From NCBI RefSeq assembly GCF_001423745.1, contig NZ_LMPC01000028.1, positions 62,001 to 126,000 of the forward strand: 64,000 nt of DNA, written 5' to 3'. The translations under genes and the position numbers were made by a program. This DNA is from Arthrobacter sp. Leaf337 (lineage in GTDB: Bacteria > Actinomycetota > Actinomycetes > Actinomycetales > Micrococcaceae). Every line of letters starts with the position of its first letter. Position 1 is the stretch's first letter. The notes below the pieces were generated by a model. It did no database searches. It was not told the origin of the DNA and saw only the letters and a program-made list of their open reading frames with translations. Below are positions 33,065 to 41,568 of this stretch, one piece after another.

Positions 33065-34345
33065 ATGCGGCGGATGCCGCAGATCGCGCATGTGGACGTG
33101 AACTGCTTCTACGCCTCGGCCGAGCGGGCCTTCGACCCGTCGCTGGAGGGCCGGCCTGTCATTGTGCTGTCCAACAATGACGGCTGCGCCGTCACCCGCT
33201 CCCCCGAGGCCAAGGCCCTGGGCATCCCGATGGGTGAGCCGTGGTTCAAGCTCGCCCCCAGGGCGAAGGAATGGGGACTCATCGCGCTGTCCAGCAATTA
33301 TGAGCTGTATGGGGACATCAGTGCCCGGGTGATGGAGCTGCTGGGCCGGTACTCGGCCTGGCTGGAGGTCTACAGCATCGACGAGGCCTTCCTCGGCGTC
33401 AAAGGCACCCCGGCAGAGCTCCTGGCTCTTGGCCGGTCGATGAAGGCTGCCGTGCGGCGGAACGTCGGGGTGCCAGTCTGTGTCGGGATCGCCGCCACGA
33501 AGACCCTGGCGAAGCTGGCGAACAAATGGGCGAAGAACAACCCGGCGTTCGGCGGGGTCTGCCACTGGGACTCCGTCCCGTTGCCCGAACGGGAGGGGCT
33601 GATGGGGCGCCTGTCCGTGGTGGAGATCTGGGGTGTCGCGACCCGGCTGACCAGGCGGCTGAACGTGATGGGCATCTTTTCGATCCTTGACCTGTCCCGG
33701 GCCGATCCGGTGATGATCCGGGACCGGTTCTCCGTGGTCATGATGCGTACCGTCCTGGAACTGCAGGGCACTCCCTGCATTCCGATGGAGGAGGAACGGA
33801 TCGGGCGGGATCAGCTGATCTTTTCCCGTTCCTTCGCCGTCCCCATCACCACCGCGGCAGGCATGCGCCAGGTGCTGTCCGTGTACGGGCAGCAGGCCTC
33901 GGCGCGGCTGGCCAAACATGATCTGCAGGCCAAAGTCCTCACCGCGTTCGCCGGCACCTCACACTTCAATCCCAAAGACACGTCCTACCCCTCGGTGTGT
34001 GTTCCGCTGCCGATGCCGACAGCGGATCCGGTGATCCTGACCAAGGCAGCCCACGCGCTCCTGCCCCTGATCAATGAGGGAATCCGGTACGCCAGGGCCG
34101 GGATCATGGTCACGGACCTGCGCCCGACCGGGAACCAGGCGCCGCTGGCCCTGTTCGAAAACCCGCATGAGGAACGCCGCGTCGGAACACTGCTCGAAGA
34201 CGTCACACGCCGGTACGGCCGCGGTTCCATCGGCCTGGGCTACGGCGGGATCAGGGGCGGGCCGGACTGGACCATGAAACGGGACATGCTCTCTCCCCGC
34301 TACACCACCCACTGGGACGAACTCCCCCTCGTCAAAGCCGCCTAA
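33065..34345 (+). CDS. umuC: UmuC-type Y-family DNA polymerase
   Basis: 426 residues from the ATG at 33065. Palm domain motifs IAHVDVNCFYASAERAFDPSLEGRPVIVLSNNDGCAVTRSPEAKALGIPMG and YSIDEAFLG (catalytic Asp/Glu), helix-hairpin-helix LSVVEIWGVATRL, little-finger region near 290-390, and the C-terminal tail. Length and the NNDGC motif identify the UmuC/Pol V class rather than DinB/Pol IV. Error-prone lesion bypass under SOS control with the UmuD-like protein. Confidence 0.94.
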   Translation: MRRMPQIAHVDVNCFYASAERAFDPSLEGRPVIVLSNNDGCAVTRSPEAKALGIPMGEPWFKLAPRAKEWGLIALSSNYELYGDISARVMELLGRYSAWLEVYSIDEAFLGVKGTPAELLALGRSMKAAVRRNVGVPVCVGIAATKTLAKLANKWAKNNPAFGGVCHWDSVPLPEREGLMGRLSVVEIWGVATRLTRRLNVMGIFSILDLSRADPVMIRDRFSVVMMRTVLELQGTPCIPMEEERIGRDQLIFSRSFAVPITTAAGMRQVLSVYGQQASARLAKHDLQAKVLTAFAGTSHFNPKDTSYPSVCVPLPMPTADPVILTKAAHALLPLINEGIRYARAGIMVTDLRPTGNQAPLALFENPHEERRVGTLLEDVTRRYGRGSIGLGYGGIRGGPDWTMKRDMLSPRYTTHWDELPLVKAA

Positions 34346-34384
34346 ATCAGCACACCGCACGAACCACGAAAGACTGCGCTCCTC

Positions 34385-34702
34385 ATGACCATCAGCTCCG
34401 AAGCCCCGGCAAGAAACCACATCGTCCAGGTCAGGCTTGGCCCGGCAGGGAACCCTCTGGCCATCCGTCACGACGGAAGGATCTGGCTCGTGGACCCCGA
34501 CACGGATTCCCAGCACTGGTTCGCCCGGGATTCCTGGTGGGACACCAGACGCAACGCCGCCGTCGGCAGCGGGGACCTGGTCAGCGTGGAGTACTGGCGC
34601 GTCCAGGTCCTCGGCTCCCACTCGGCGCTGCGGACCTTCACGCTGCGCCGGGAACCGCTTGCTACGCAGTGGCTCCTGGAATCCATCGATGACGGCTCCT
34701 GA
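34385..34702 (+). CDS. DUF6504-like protein linked to umuC
   Basis: 105 residues. Pattern PLAIRHDGRIWLVDPDTDSQHWFARDSWWDTRRNA...EYWRVQVLGSHSALRTFTLRREPLATQWLLESIDD resembles DUF6504 proteins (basic/aromatic, HxxRxWxV...WW...EYWRV...L...W.L). That family is often encoded with Y-family polymerases and ImuA-like genes in actinobacteria. Its stop TGA abuts the next gene's ATG, so the genes are cotranscribed. Confidence 0.65.
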   Translation: MTISSEAPARNHIVQVRLGPAGNPLAIRHDGRIWLVDPDTDSQHWFARDSWWDTRRNAAVGSGDLVSVEYWRVQVLGSHSALRTFTLRREPLATQWLLESIDDGS

Positions 34703-35089
34703 ATGCCGGCCCCGGTGAGACCCGGATCGGTCAGTGATCAGACGTGGGAGGCAATCAGGACGGAATTCGGCCTGCCTGCCCTGGAGCAGGTCCGTCGCCG
34801 GCTCTCCGAGCTCGTCGAGGACCCGGAACCGGTGATGCGCCAGCTCGTCCGGGTCTTCATTGACGAGGGCACCTACTGCCCGGGATTCCAGTTCCTCGCC
34901 GGCGGGCGTCTCCACCCGACCGTCACGGCGTTGTTCCAGCGGGCGATGGAACTGAAAATCCCGCACAACTACTTCACCATCTGGATGATCACGCCGTCCA
35001 GGGAACTCGGTGGATCCCGCCCCGTGGACGTCCACAAGGACCGCCGCGCCCCCTTGCAGCGATCCCTGGAGGCCCTGGGCCGGAGGTAG
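34703..35089 (+). CDS. Hypothetical protein of SOS cassette
   Basis: 128 residues; the ATG immediately follows the stop of the DUF6504-like gene. Predicted helical and soluble (LEQVRRRLSELVEDPEPVMRQLVRVFIDEGTYCPGFQFLAGGRLHPTVTALFQRAMELKIPHNYFTIWMITPS). No domain recognised. Close coupling suggests a role in the same DNA-damage response, by context only. Confidence 0.65.
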   Translation: MPAPVRPGSVSDQTWEAIRTEFGLPALEQVRRRLSELVEDPEPVMRQLVRVFIDEGTYCPGFQFLAGGRLHPTVTALFQRAMELKIPHNYFTIWMITPSRELGGSRPVDVHKDRRAPLQRSLEALGRR

Positions 35090-35167
35090 GCGCCAAAACT
35101 ATGGGTCTATGGCAACGGACCCTCTAGTTACGGTTCCGGTGGGCCACCGGACGCGTAGCGTTAGGAC

Positions 35168-35452
35168 ATGGGACTCATCTACGACGATCCGCGGCTGGCG
35201 GCGCTAACGCTCACGCGCATTGCAGCTGAGGAGTCCGAAGGCCCCAACGAACTGACCGGTCGCATGCATGCGGTCCTGATTGACCTTGTGCAGCGCAACG
35301 GGCCGGCCTTCCTGGCAGAGCTCATCGTCGCCTTGGCCCGTGCCGGGTTCGTCGCACTCGATGAGTTGGCCAAGGTCACCGGGGCCAGCACAGGTGAGTT
35401 GCTGGATGCGGTGGAACTCCAGGTGCTGGAAGGCCTCGATGACGGCTGCTAG
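35168..35452 (+). CDS. Small hypothetical protein upstream of ligase
   Basis: 94 residues, helical (LTLTRIAAEESEGPNELTGRMHAVLIDLVQRNGPAFLAELIVALARAGFVALDELAKVTGASTGELLDAVELQVLE). The segment FVALDELAKVTGASTGELLDAV could be a degenerate helix-turn-helix. Its last 14 bases overlap the start of the DNA ligase gene, so the two were one transcription unit before the transposon insertion. Confidence 0.6.
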   Translation: MGLIYDDPRLAALTLTRIAAEESEGPNELTGRMHAVLIDLVQRNGPAFLAELIVALARAGFVALDELAKVTGASTGELLDAVELQVLEGLDDGC

Positions 35453-35659
35453 ATCGTCGGCCGGAACCGGGCTGCCGGCGGGACTGGTACCCCCAGTGCA
35501 GGTCGCCCTGGCCCGGGCTGTCACGAAGATGCCCCGGGCCAGCGGCCGCCCCGGGACTCTGCTCTATGAACCCAAATGGGACGGCTATAGGGCCATCGGA
35601 ATCCGTGACGATAACGGGGCCACGTTGTGGTCCCGGCAAGGCAAGGACCTCACCCGGTA
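35439..35659 (+). pseudogene. ATP-dependent DNA ligase, 5' part (interrupted)
   Basis: 73 codons from the ATG at 35439. Encodes the ligase N-terminus with motif I EPKWDGYRAIG (adenylated Lys) and SRQGKDLTRY, then stops being ligase exactly at the 6-bp sequence CCGGTA (35654-35659). The continuation FPELVAATAAAVPPGCVIDGE is found in frame at 60321. Joining the two parts at the core gives a 347-residue ligase of normal LigC/LigD-ligase length. The frame runs on for about 84 unrelated codons into the element. Confidence 0.92.
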
Positions 35660-36437
35660 TTCTGTTGGCGTGAAGCGTCGCCGTGCTGACGTTTGGCCTG
35701 GTGAGAGCGCAGTTATCAGTGCGCGACAGGTGTCGTTCACTTGGTCTGAGTATGTACTTCATTCAGGACCACCAGGATGCCTGACTCAGCACCAACGCCA
35801 CGCTCGTCATGCCCCAGTTTCGAGCCTTCGTGAAAGTTTGTCCGCGGCCTGCCCATTCTCGTATCGGCCGAATCTAGACGGCCGACACCCCGGAACCTTT
35901 AGCGTCCGCTGAGGAACCCTCAACCGCGCCATGACCGCGATGCTTTGTTAGGTTCCGGCTTGCCGGGGCGTCCGTGGTTGGGAGCGCGGGGATGATTCCG
36001 AGCGAATACCCAATGGGATTCCAGAAAGCCTCCCAAAGGCAGCATCCGCGTGATGACTTACCTGGACAGGCACTTGATCCTCAACGAGAGTTATAGCGTG
36101 CTTGGCAAGCCGTTCCCCGCCCGTTCGCGTCAGTCTTCAACACGGCTATCGCGGGGCACCGAGGGGCGCGTCCGGGCACGAATTGTGCAGGCTTCCACAA
36201 CGGTGAGGAGTGGAAGTCTGCGCACCTTCCCGCTGCCTAACACTCCCGTTGGTAATTCTGCTGGCGAAGCTTTTCGGAGCTGTGACCGACAGAGGCCTGT
36301 CCGTCCTTGGGCACGGGATGAAATTCCGGTGGAATTAAGCGACGCGGGTTCGCCGGAGGCTTAGAAACGGCCGCTGCAGAGGCCCAGGGCACCCTGTCCA
36401 CAGATATCACGGCGCGCGTCGAACCGGAGGTGGATAC
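35660..36437. other. Left end of transposon, no supported gene
   Basis: About 780 bp at the left end of the element. Open frames on both strands lack recognisable domains and ribosome binding sites. It may hold the end sequences needed by the recombinases. Confidence 0.35.
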
Positions 36438-36872
36438 TCACTGCAATGGCCCGGGCTGTTCGGTTGGTCCCGGTCTCGGCGCGGTCGGCGGCTGGCCGGG
36501 CCGGTGGCGGGATTGGCTTCTGAGCTGGAGGATCCTCGCGGCTCCGGCAACGGCCACCAGAATCCCGCCTGCCACGGCGGCGATGAACAGCGCCATGCCC
36601 AGGGAAAGCTCTCCGGCCACCCCAAGATAGTGCACGGTCACGCGATCCTGGTTCTGCAGGATGAAGATGATGAGCAAGATCAGGAGGATCAGCCCGGTGC
36701 TGACGGCAACCCAAATCATCCCGGCTCGAGTCACGGCCGCGTCCCCGTCCGCGCTCCGGGCCCGCGACGGTCTCCGGGGAGGCCGTTTCGGCATGGAAGG
36801 AACGGACTTATTGACCGGGCGCGGGAAGTGGCTTGGCCCGGTTGAAGGATTCGACGCTGGGTTGACAGCCAC
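36438..36872 (-). CDS. LapA-like (DUF1049) membrane protein
   Basis: 144 residues from the GTG at 36872, preceded by AAGGGG at good distance. Cytoplasmic basic Pro-rich N-terminus (residues 1-48), two membrane helices (about 50-72 MIWVAVSTGLILLILLIIFIL, and 88-112 LGMALFIAAVAGGILVAVAG) with the DUF1049 signature ILQNQDRVTVHYLGVAGELSLGMALF between them, then a Pro-rich tail. Envelope protein of unknown exact role in actinobacteria. Confidence 0.85.
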   Translation of the reverse strand: MAVNPASNPSTGPSHFPRPVNKSVPSMPKRPPRRPSRARSADGDAAVTRAGMIWVAVSTGLILLILLIIFILQNQDRVTVHYLGVAGELSLGMALFIAAVAGGILVAVAGAARILQLRSQSRHRPGQPPTAPRPGPTEQPGPLQ

Positions 36873-37073
36873 GTTAAGCCCCTTACATCAGGAGTTGCCT
36901 GTCCGTACCTGACGGCTATTTCACAGCGTACTCCTCCCGCAAGCCAGCGTCCCCCTACGTTGCCGCGCAGATAGCCGGTCTGCAGAAACGGGGTCGGCCG
37001 GGGCCATTTGGCGCTGTTTAGGGTGGGTGCCGGCCCCACCTGGGTCCGGGTGCCGCTGGATGCCGGTCAGGGC

Positions 37074-37319
37074 CTAGTGTGCGCCCAGGACCGTTACCGT
37101 TACCAGGAATCCGGCACCGCCTACGATCGGCAGATGAGTGATGATAACCGCGATGACCACCATCAGGCCGGCAAGAACGGTCAGGACACCATAGACAGCG
37201 CGGGCGGCCTCATCTCGGAAGGGCCCGGCCCGCAATTTCAGGTTCAGGTCCGGATCCGCTGCGGCCAGGTCCTGCTCCAGTTTCTCGAGACGCCTTCAAT
37301 CATCAACCGACAGCGGCAT
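37074..37319 (-). pseudogene. DUF3040 gene with nonsense codon at position 8
   Basis: The minus-strand frame from the ATG at 37317-37319 (GGAGGAGG upstream) reads MPLSVDD-stop-RRLEKLEQDLAAADPDL and continues through two membrane helices to a stop at 37074. Alignment with the intact DUF3040 proteins at 40360 and 55046 (MALSEEERRRLEKLEQEL, MSLSDEERRRLEKLEQEL) shows the TGA replaces the conserved Glu/Arg codon. The rest is uninterrupted for 74 codons, so the damage is recent or is bypassed. Confidence 0.7.
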
Positions 37320-37509
37320 CGCAGCATCCTCCTCCCGGCCTAGCCATGCGGGCCCTGTACCTTTGGCCAACCGTTTCCTTAAATTGTCCGCCCGGAGCGC
37401 CGCGGGTTCCCATAACCCACCCGGCCCCGTTGCCACCGGGAGCGGCCGTGGTGCTCTGTGTTCGACAGGCCTGCGCCGCTAGAATGAGAACCTCTCAGGA
37501 GGGTCAGCA

Positions 37510-38058
37510 ATGGCACATCCAGGAATCCGCGGGATCGTAGTGATCACCGTTCTTAGCCTCTGTGCCTGCACGCCCGGCGGGAACAACACAACGCCAACAC
37601 AAACGGGAACAACGTCGGCCGGCCCGGGCGGGATGACAGAAACACCGTCGCCGGACACGGAAACGACTGCCCCCGCGCCCCCGCCTTCCCCAACCTCCCT
37701 GCCGCAGGGCCCGGGAAGGGGCAGCGCCGAACTGGCCATCATGGTCAAACCGTCCGCTTCGGAACCTGCCGTCAACTACACCCTGGTCTGCGTTGATGGC
37801 GCTCCGGCAGCGGAAAGCCAGCACCCGGACGCAGCCGGGGCGTGCGAACTGGTGAAGAACAATCCTGCAGCGCTGACTCCACAACCGCGCGGCAAGGACG
37901 AGGTATGCACCCTGCAATACGGCGGTCCTGCGACGGCCGTTGTCACCGGAATTGCCGATAATGTGCCAGTGGACAGCTCATTCGCCCTGCGTGACGGCTG
38001 CGAGATCAGCCGGTGGAATGCAGCCAGAAGCGTTCTCGGATCCGCCGGAACCCTTTAG
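37510..38058 (+). CDS. Subtilisin-inhibitor-like (SSI) lipoprotein
   Basis: 182 residues. Signal peptide with lipobox LSLCAC, a Thr/Pro-rich linker (about 22-70), then an SSI domain (about 72-180) with four cysteines in the family order: LVCVDG, AAGACELVKN, EVCTLQYGGPATAVVTG and DGCEISRWNAARSVLG. SSI proteins are secreted inhibitors of subtilisin-like serine proteases; here it would be membrane-tethered. GGAGGG lies six bases before the ATG. The inhibitory P1 loop is not obvious by eye. Confidence 0.82.
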   Translation: MAHPGIRGIVVITVLSLCACTPGGNNTTPTQTGTTSAGPGGMTETPSPDTETTAPAPPPSPTSLPQGPGRGSAELAIMVKPSASEPAVNYTLVCVDGAPAAESQHPDAAGACELVKNNPAALTPQPRGKDEVCTLQYGGPATAVVTGIADNVPVDSSFALRDGCEISRWNAARSVLGSAGTL

Positions 38059-38335
38059 CTGATACAGCACACGGTTCAGGATGTCCAGGCACGTTCCGCA
38101 ACCATGTCCTACAGAACGCGACGGCATGCGGGCCACACCGATCAGAGCTGCGGTAGGTCAAATCGGCGGTCGGTCACGGTAGCGGGTTCAGGGCTGAGCG
38201 AGATGGGAAAGACCGTCGCGTATCGCTGCCCGGACAGCCGCCAGGAGACAACGATCCCCACAACTTCGCGCGTGAGCGGCGCGTCTGCCCACTGCATTTC
38301 CCGCAAGGTGATGGGCGCCGGATGCCGGGCGCAGT
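38059..38335. other. Intergenic region between SSI and monooxygenase genes
   Basis: A minus-strand frame upstream of 38414 has plausible amino-acid composition near its end (REVVGIVVSWRLSGQRYATVF), but it overlaps the monooxygenase 3' end and has no start signal or family match. No gene assigned. Confidence 0.3.
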
Positions 38336-39523
38336 CTATTTGGCGACCCTGCCCACGATCTGGCGGGCGATCAGCCGGTCGATTCCGGGAAGATGGCTGG
38401 TCCGTATGATCCACCGGCGCAGGAGGCGCTGGGTCCGGTTGGCGGGGAGGAACGACGATGCGGCGCGCCTCCCGGCGGCTTGGGCCTCCTCGACCACGGG
38501 TCGCCAGCGTCGCTCGAATTCGGCCAGGGCCGAACTGATCTCCTCAAGTGCGGTCACGGGTCCCAGGACATCCCCCAGGAGGGCGGCACCTGCGATGGCG
38601 AGGGAGCCGCCCTGCCCTGCCAGGAGCGACACGGCCCCGCAGGCGTCCCCCACGAGAACGGTCCGCCCCCTCTGCCAGCCCGGCATAACAATCTGCGCGA
38701 CGACGTCGTCGTACGGATGCTCAGGGCAGAGCTCCAGCAGCCGGTCTACCGCGTTTCCGAGTCCGGCGAACTCGCGGCGCAGCCGCTCCCGCGGACTCCC
38801 GGACGACAGGCGGCCTGTCGCGCCTGCGGCCTCCCGGTAGACCATGAATGCCGCCACCTCGTCCGAGCGGAGGCTGTAGAGCCCGGCCATCCGGTCGATG
38901 CTGTCGGTCAGGACGAACCGGTTCCGGAAGCGGGCATTGAGGAGCGGCTCGGTCACGATGAAGGCGGCAGCACGCATTCCCAGCGGGCGCAGGTACTCCA
39001 CTTCGGGACCGAACACCTGGGCCCGCACTCCGGAATGGATGCCATCGGCACCCACCAGTACGTCCGCGGCGAACATCACGTCCGGCGAACCATCGACGGC
39101 GACCCGCACCTCGTCGTCCTCACTCCAGACCCGGGAAACCGGCGCCCCGTAGCGGACCCGCACCCGGGCGGAGGCCACGTCGTCGAGCGCAGCGAGGGCG
39201 GCCCGCTCCATATCGGGGCGCAGCAGGCTCAGGACCTTCCCGCCGGCAAGCCGCGCGAACTGATCATAATCCAGGCTGGACGTCGGGTGTCCCGTTGCAT
39301 CGACATACTCGGCTGCCTCGACATGGTAGGCGACCGCGGCGAGCCGGGGGTAGAGACCAATCCGCTCCGACGCTTCCACTCCCGGGCCGAAGAAGTCCAT
39401 CATGTAGCCATCCGGTCGCGGAGCTGCCGACTTCTCAAGGACCTCGACGTCCCAGCCGGCCGAACCGAGCTGGCGGGCCGTCACAAGGCCCGCGATGCCT
39501 GCCCCGACAACCACAGCCTTCAT
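38336..39523 (-). CDS. FAD-dependent monooxygenase (PHBH fold)
   Basis: 395 residues. Class A flavin monooxygenase: dinucleotide-binding VVVGAGIAGLVTARQLGSAGWDVEVLEK at the N-terminus, the DG motif DVLVGADGIHSGVR (about 165-178), and the GD motif RTVLVGDACGAVSLLAGQGGSLAIAGA (about 290-315). Hydroxylates aromatic or polyketide-like substrates with NAD(P)H and O2; this group includes tetracycline-inactivating TetX-like enzymes, but no substrate can be assigned. GGAGG precedes the ATG. Confidence 0.92.
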   Translation of the reverse strand: MKAVVVGAGIAGLVTARQLGSAGWDVEVLEKSAAPRPDGYMMDFFGPGVEASERIGLYPRLAAVAYHVEAAEYVDATGHPTSSLDYDQFARLAGGKVLSLLRPDMERAALAALDDVASARVRVRYGAPVSRVWSEDDEVRVAVDGSPDVMFAADVLVGADGIHSGVRAQVFGPEVEYLRPLGMRAAAFIVTEPLLNARFRNRFVLTDSIDRMAGLYSLRSDEVAAFMVYREAAGATGRLSSGSPRERLRREFAGLGNAVDRLLELCPEHPYDDVVAQIVMPGWQRGRTVLVGDACGAVSLLAGQGGSLAIAGAALLGDVLGPVTALEEISSALAEFERRWRPVVEEAQAAGRRAASSFLPANRTQRLLRRWIIRTSHLPGIDRLIARQIVGRVAK

Positions 39524-39817
39524 GACCTGCCTCCCACGATCGGATCAGCCTGGCCCGAATTGATCCTGCCGTGAGCGCAGGATTCCGCCGGGCACTGCTG
39601 GCTCATTCTTGACTCGATCCTTGCAGGCTGTCCAGCGCTCACAATTTCCTGCTGCCGCAGCTCCTGCGCAGCACGGGCGGGCGACGGCAGCGAACCCCTA
39701 GTCGGTGGTTCACCGGCGTGGCCAGGGGTAGCTGGCGCCCCGAGGGCAAGGCCGCTTGCCGGTGCGGCCCGGCCTGTTGCCCGCACGCAGCACGCCGGGG
39801 CGCTTCCTAGCTCATAT

Positions 39818-40120
39818 CTAGCCTTCACATTCCCGGCAGTACTGGTGGCCGTCGTGTTCCCTGGCCATTTGGGAGCGATGACGGACCAGGAAGCAGGAAT
39901 GGCACGTAAACTCATCCGCGGCCTGCGGGACGACATTGATGATAAGTTCCTGAGCGACGATTTCGCCGCCGGGAACGCCGAGCACGTCAGCATCATCGGG
40001 TGCGTCGAGTTCCCGCACCACGCTCAGGGCATCAGGGGCGTTGGCGGACCTTAAGGCCTCCAAGGACTTATCCTGCGTTTCCTTCACGTCGGAACGCAGT
40101 GCATCGTAATCAGCAGACAT
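39818..40120 (-). CDS. DUF4193 family protein (copy 2)
   Basis: 100 residues. N-terminus MSADYDALRSDVKETQDKSLEAL and C-terminal ADEFTCHSCFLVRHRSQMAREHDGHQYCRECEG with two CxxC pairs, as in the copy at 29714. GAGGAA upstream of the ATG. The last of three co-directional small genes with a DUF3040 gene and a Cys-containing small protein. Confidence 0.9.
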   Translation of the reverse strand: MSADYDALRSDVKETQDKSLEALRSANAPDALSVVRELDAPDDADVLGVPGGEIVAQELIINVVPQAADEFTCHSCFLVRHRSQMAREHDGHQYCRECEG

Positions 40121-40346
40121 GATCTGTTCCTCGTTCTCTTGTGATCGCGCGAGTGCGATGAACCCGCGGTGGCCCTTGTTCCCCGAATTTACAGGTCAGC
40201 TTGATGATCATCTCTTCACTAAGGCAGGCGTCGCAGCGCTTCTCCTTTAGCGTGCCGGGGCTGAACCGTCGCCAATTGTTGGTTGTCGTGCAGGTAGTGC
40301 GGGAATGGATATCCCAGGAGGCCGGGATTTGTTTGCATTTTGCCAT
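40110..40346 (-). CDS. Small Cys-containing hypothetical protein
   Basis: 78 residues from the ATG at 40344-40346 (AAAGGA just upstream, short spacing). Cysteines at C4, C19, C42, C45 and C55, with CDAC near residue 42 suggesting a metal site. Its 3' end overlaps the DUF4193 start by 11 bp and it follows the DUF3040 gene closely, consistent with a three-gene operon. No family recognised. Confidence 0.5.
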   Translation of the reverse strand: MAKCKQIPASWDIHSRTTCTTTNNWRRFSPGTLKEKRCDACLSEEMIIKLTCKFGEQGPPRVHRTRAITRERGTDHVC

Positions 40347-40359
40347 CGTCCTTTCAGGT

Positions 40360-40650
40360 TTATGGTGCCCTCCAGTGCCGGTCTTGAAGGCCGTAGCCGT
40401 TGAGGAACCAATGCGCTCCGGCAATCATCAGCAGGAAACCGGCGACGCCGACAACGATGATCTCTGTCGCAACGCCCACGATGACGAGCGCGAATCCGGC
40501 TAACAGCATCAGAACCCCACGAACCATCGTGGCCCTGTGGTGCTTTCCGGGCGCGCCGGCCTGCAGCCTCTGGTACAGATCCGGATCGCTGAACGCCAGC
40601 TCCTGTTCAAGCTTTTCAAGGCGTCTGCGCTCTTCTTCCGACAATGCCAT
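40360..40650 (-). CDS. DUF3040 membrane protein (copy 2)
   Basis: 96 residues from the ATG at 40648-40650 with GAGGTG six bases upstream. DUF3040 signature MALSEEERRRLEKLEQELAFSDPDLYQRL, then two membrane helices (MVRGVLMLLAGFALVIVGVATEIIVVGVAGFLLMIAGAHWFL). Actinobacterial family of unknown function, usually a small stress-responsive membrane protein. Paralogues at 37074 (broken) and 55046. Confidence 0.9.
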   Translation of the reverse strand: MALSEEERRRLEKLEQELAFSDPDLYQRLQAGAPGKHHRATMVRGVLMLLAGFALVIVGVATEIIVVGVAGFLLMIAGAHWFLNGYGLQDRHWRAP

Positions 40651-40818
40651 TTGAAGCACCTCTTCAACTTTTCAATTCAGGCGTGGCTTTTGACCCGCAG
40701 GTCGGGCACTTCCTCCGCCGGGCGAGAGGCTTCGACAACCCAACGCAGCACACTGTCCGGCACACAGCCTCTCCTGCGGTCGCCTCTGGCACTGCCAAGC
40801 CGGTACCCGACGCCCGCT

Positions 40819-41134
40819 TCAACGGGGATGGTAGGGGTATGCGGGGTAGGAGTTTCCCGGGCTCCAGTAGGGCGAAAAGCCGTAATGGCGGTACACCCCC
40901 TCGTAGTACGATCCGGCTTCTGCGAGGTCCGGGTCGTAGTCCGGGGCGCCGACAACCTCGTCCCGGGTAGGGCCGATGAGAACTTCTGCATCACTTTCAT
41001 TGATGCTCCTCACGGCATCGACCGGGAGGAACGTCTTGTCCTTGCCGATCCCCAGGAATCCTCCGGAAGCAACGATCAGGAACCGGACCTTTTCCTCCGC
41101 TGCATCAACCAGTGATTGTTCTTCCTTTCAAACA
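40819..41134 (-). pseudogene. PRC-barrel protein, N-terminally truncated
   Basis: The minus-strand frame after the in-frame TGA near 41132 reads KEEQSLVDAAEEKVRFLIVASGGFLGIGKDKTFLPVDAVRSINESDAEVLIGPTRDEVVGAPDYDP and ends in an aromatic tail. This is the second half of a PRC-barrel domain; the usual first strands are missing and there is no start codon before the barrel part. A 13-bp direct repeat ATCAACCAGTGAT at 41104 and 41204, spanning the break, may mark the rearrangement. Confidence 0.6.
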
Positions 41135-41284
41135 TCGCCGGCAGCCGGACTCAACTCACCGGTCACCGGCAGGTATGCTTCCGGCCGGCGGGCCCTGAGG
41201 CCGATCAACCAGTGATGGGCAACGGGGTTTCCAGCCCTGGCTACCTTCCTGGTCTTGGCCGCGGATCACCCCATGGGGTGAAAC

Positions 41285-41551
41285 TCAGGGTCGGTAGTCC
41301 GCCCGTTGATCGAAGCTGAACCCGCACGCACACCGGTAAGTGAGCAGGCTGGCTCCGTTATTTGCTGCGGTCGGTTCCCCCGGAAGGGCCGGGTCGGTGC
41401 CGACCAGCTGCATCTCCTGGCCGCAGTGGATGTGTGAGGTGAGCATCCGGCGCAGTTGCGGATCCTCCAAGGGCAACCCGCGTGCGGTGCCCCTTAGCAG
41501 TTCCCTCTGGCGCGCACGACGAGCTACCCGGGACACCTGTGGATGTGTCAT
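41285..41551 (-). CDS. Small zinc-ribbon-like hypothetical protein
   Basis: 88 residues, GGGAGG before the ATG. Basic helical N-terminus (SRVARRARQRELLRGTARGLPLEDPQLRRML), then a possible zinc site from HIHCGQEM and YRCACGFSF. No named family. It is transcribed just downstream of the Csp gene (17 bp apart), so it may be part of the copper response. Confidence 0.6.
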   Translation of the reverse strand: MTHPQVSRVARRARQRELLRGTARGLPLEDPQLRRMLTSHIHCGQEMQLVGTDPALPGEPTAANNGASLLTYRCACGFSFDQRADYRP

Positions 41552-41568
41552 TTTGACTGCCTCCCTCC

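Noticed and set aside
36050..36364. 104-codon frame at the transposon left end
   Set aside because: No recognisable domain; composition unlike neighbouring genes.
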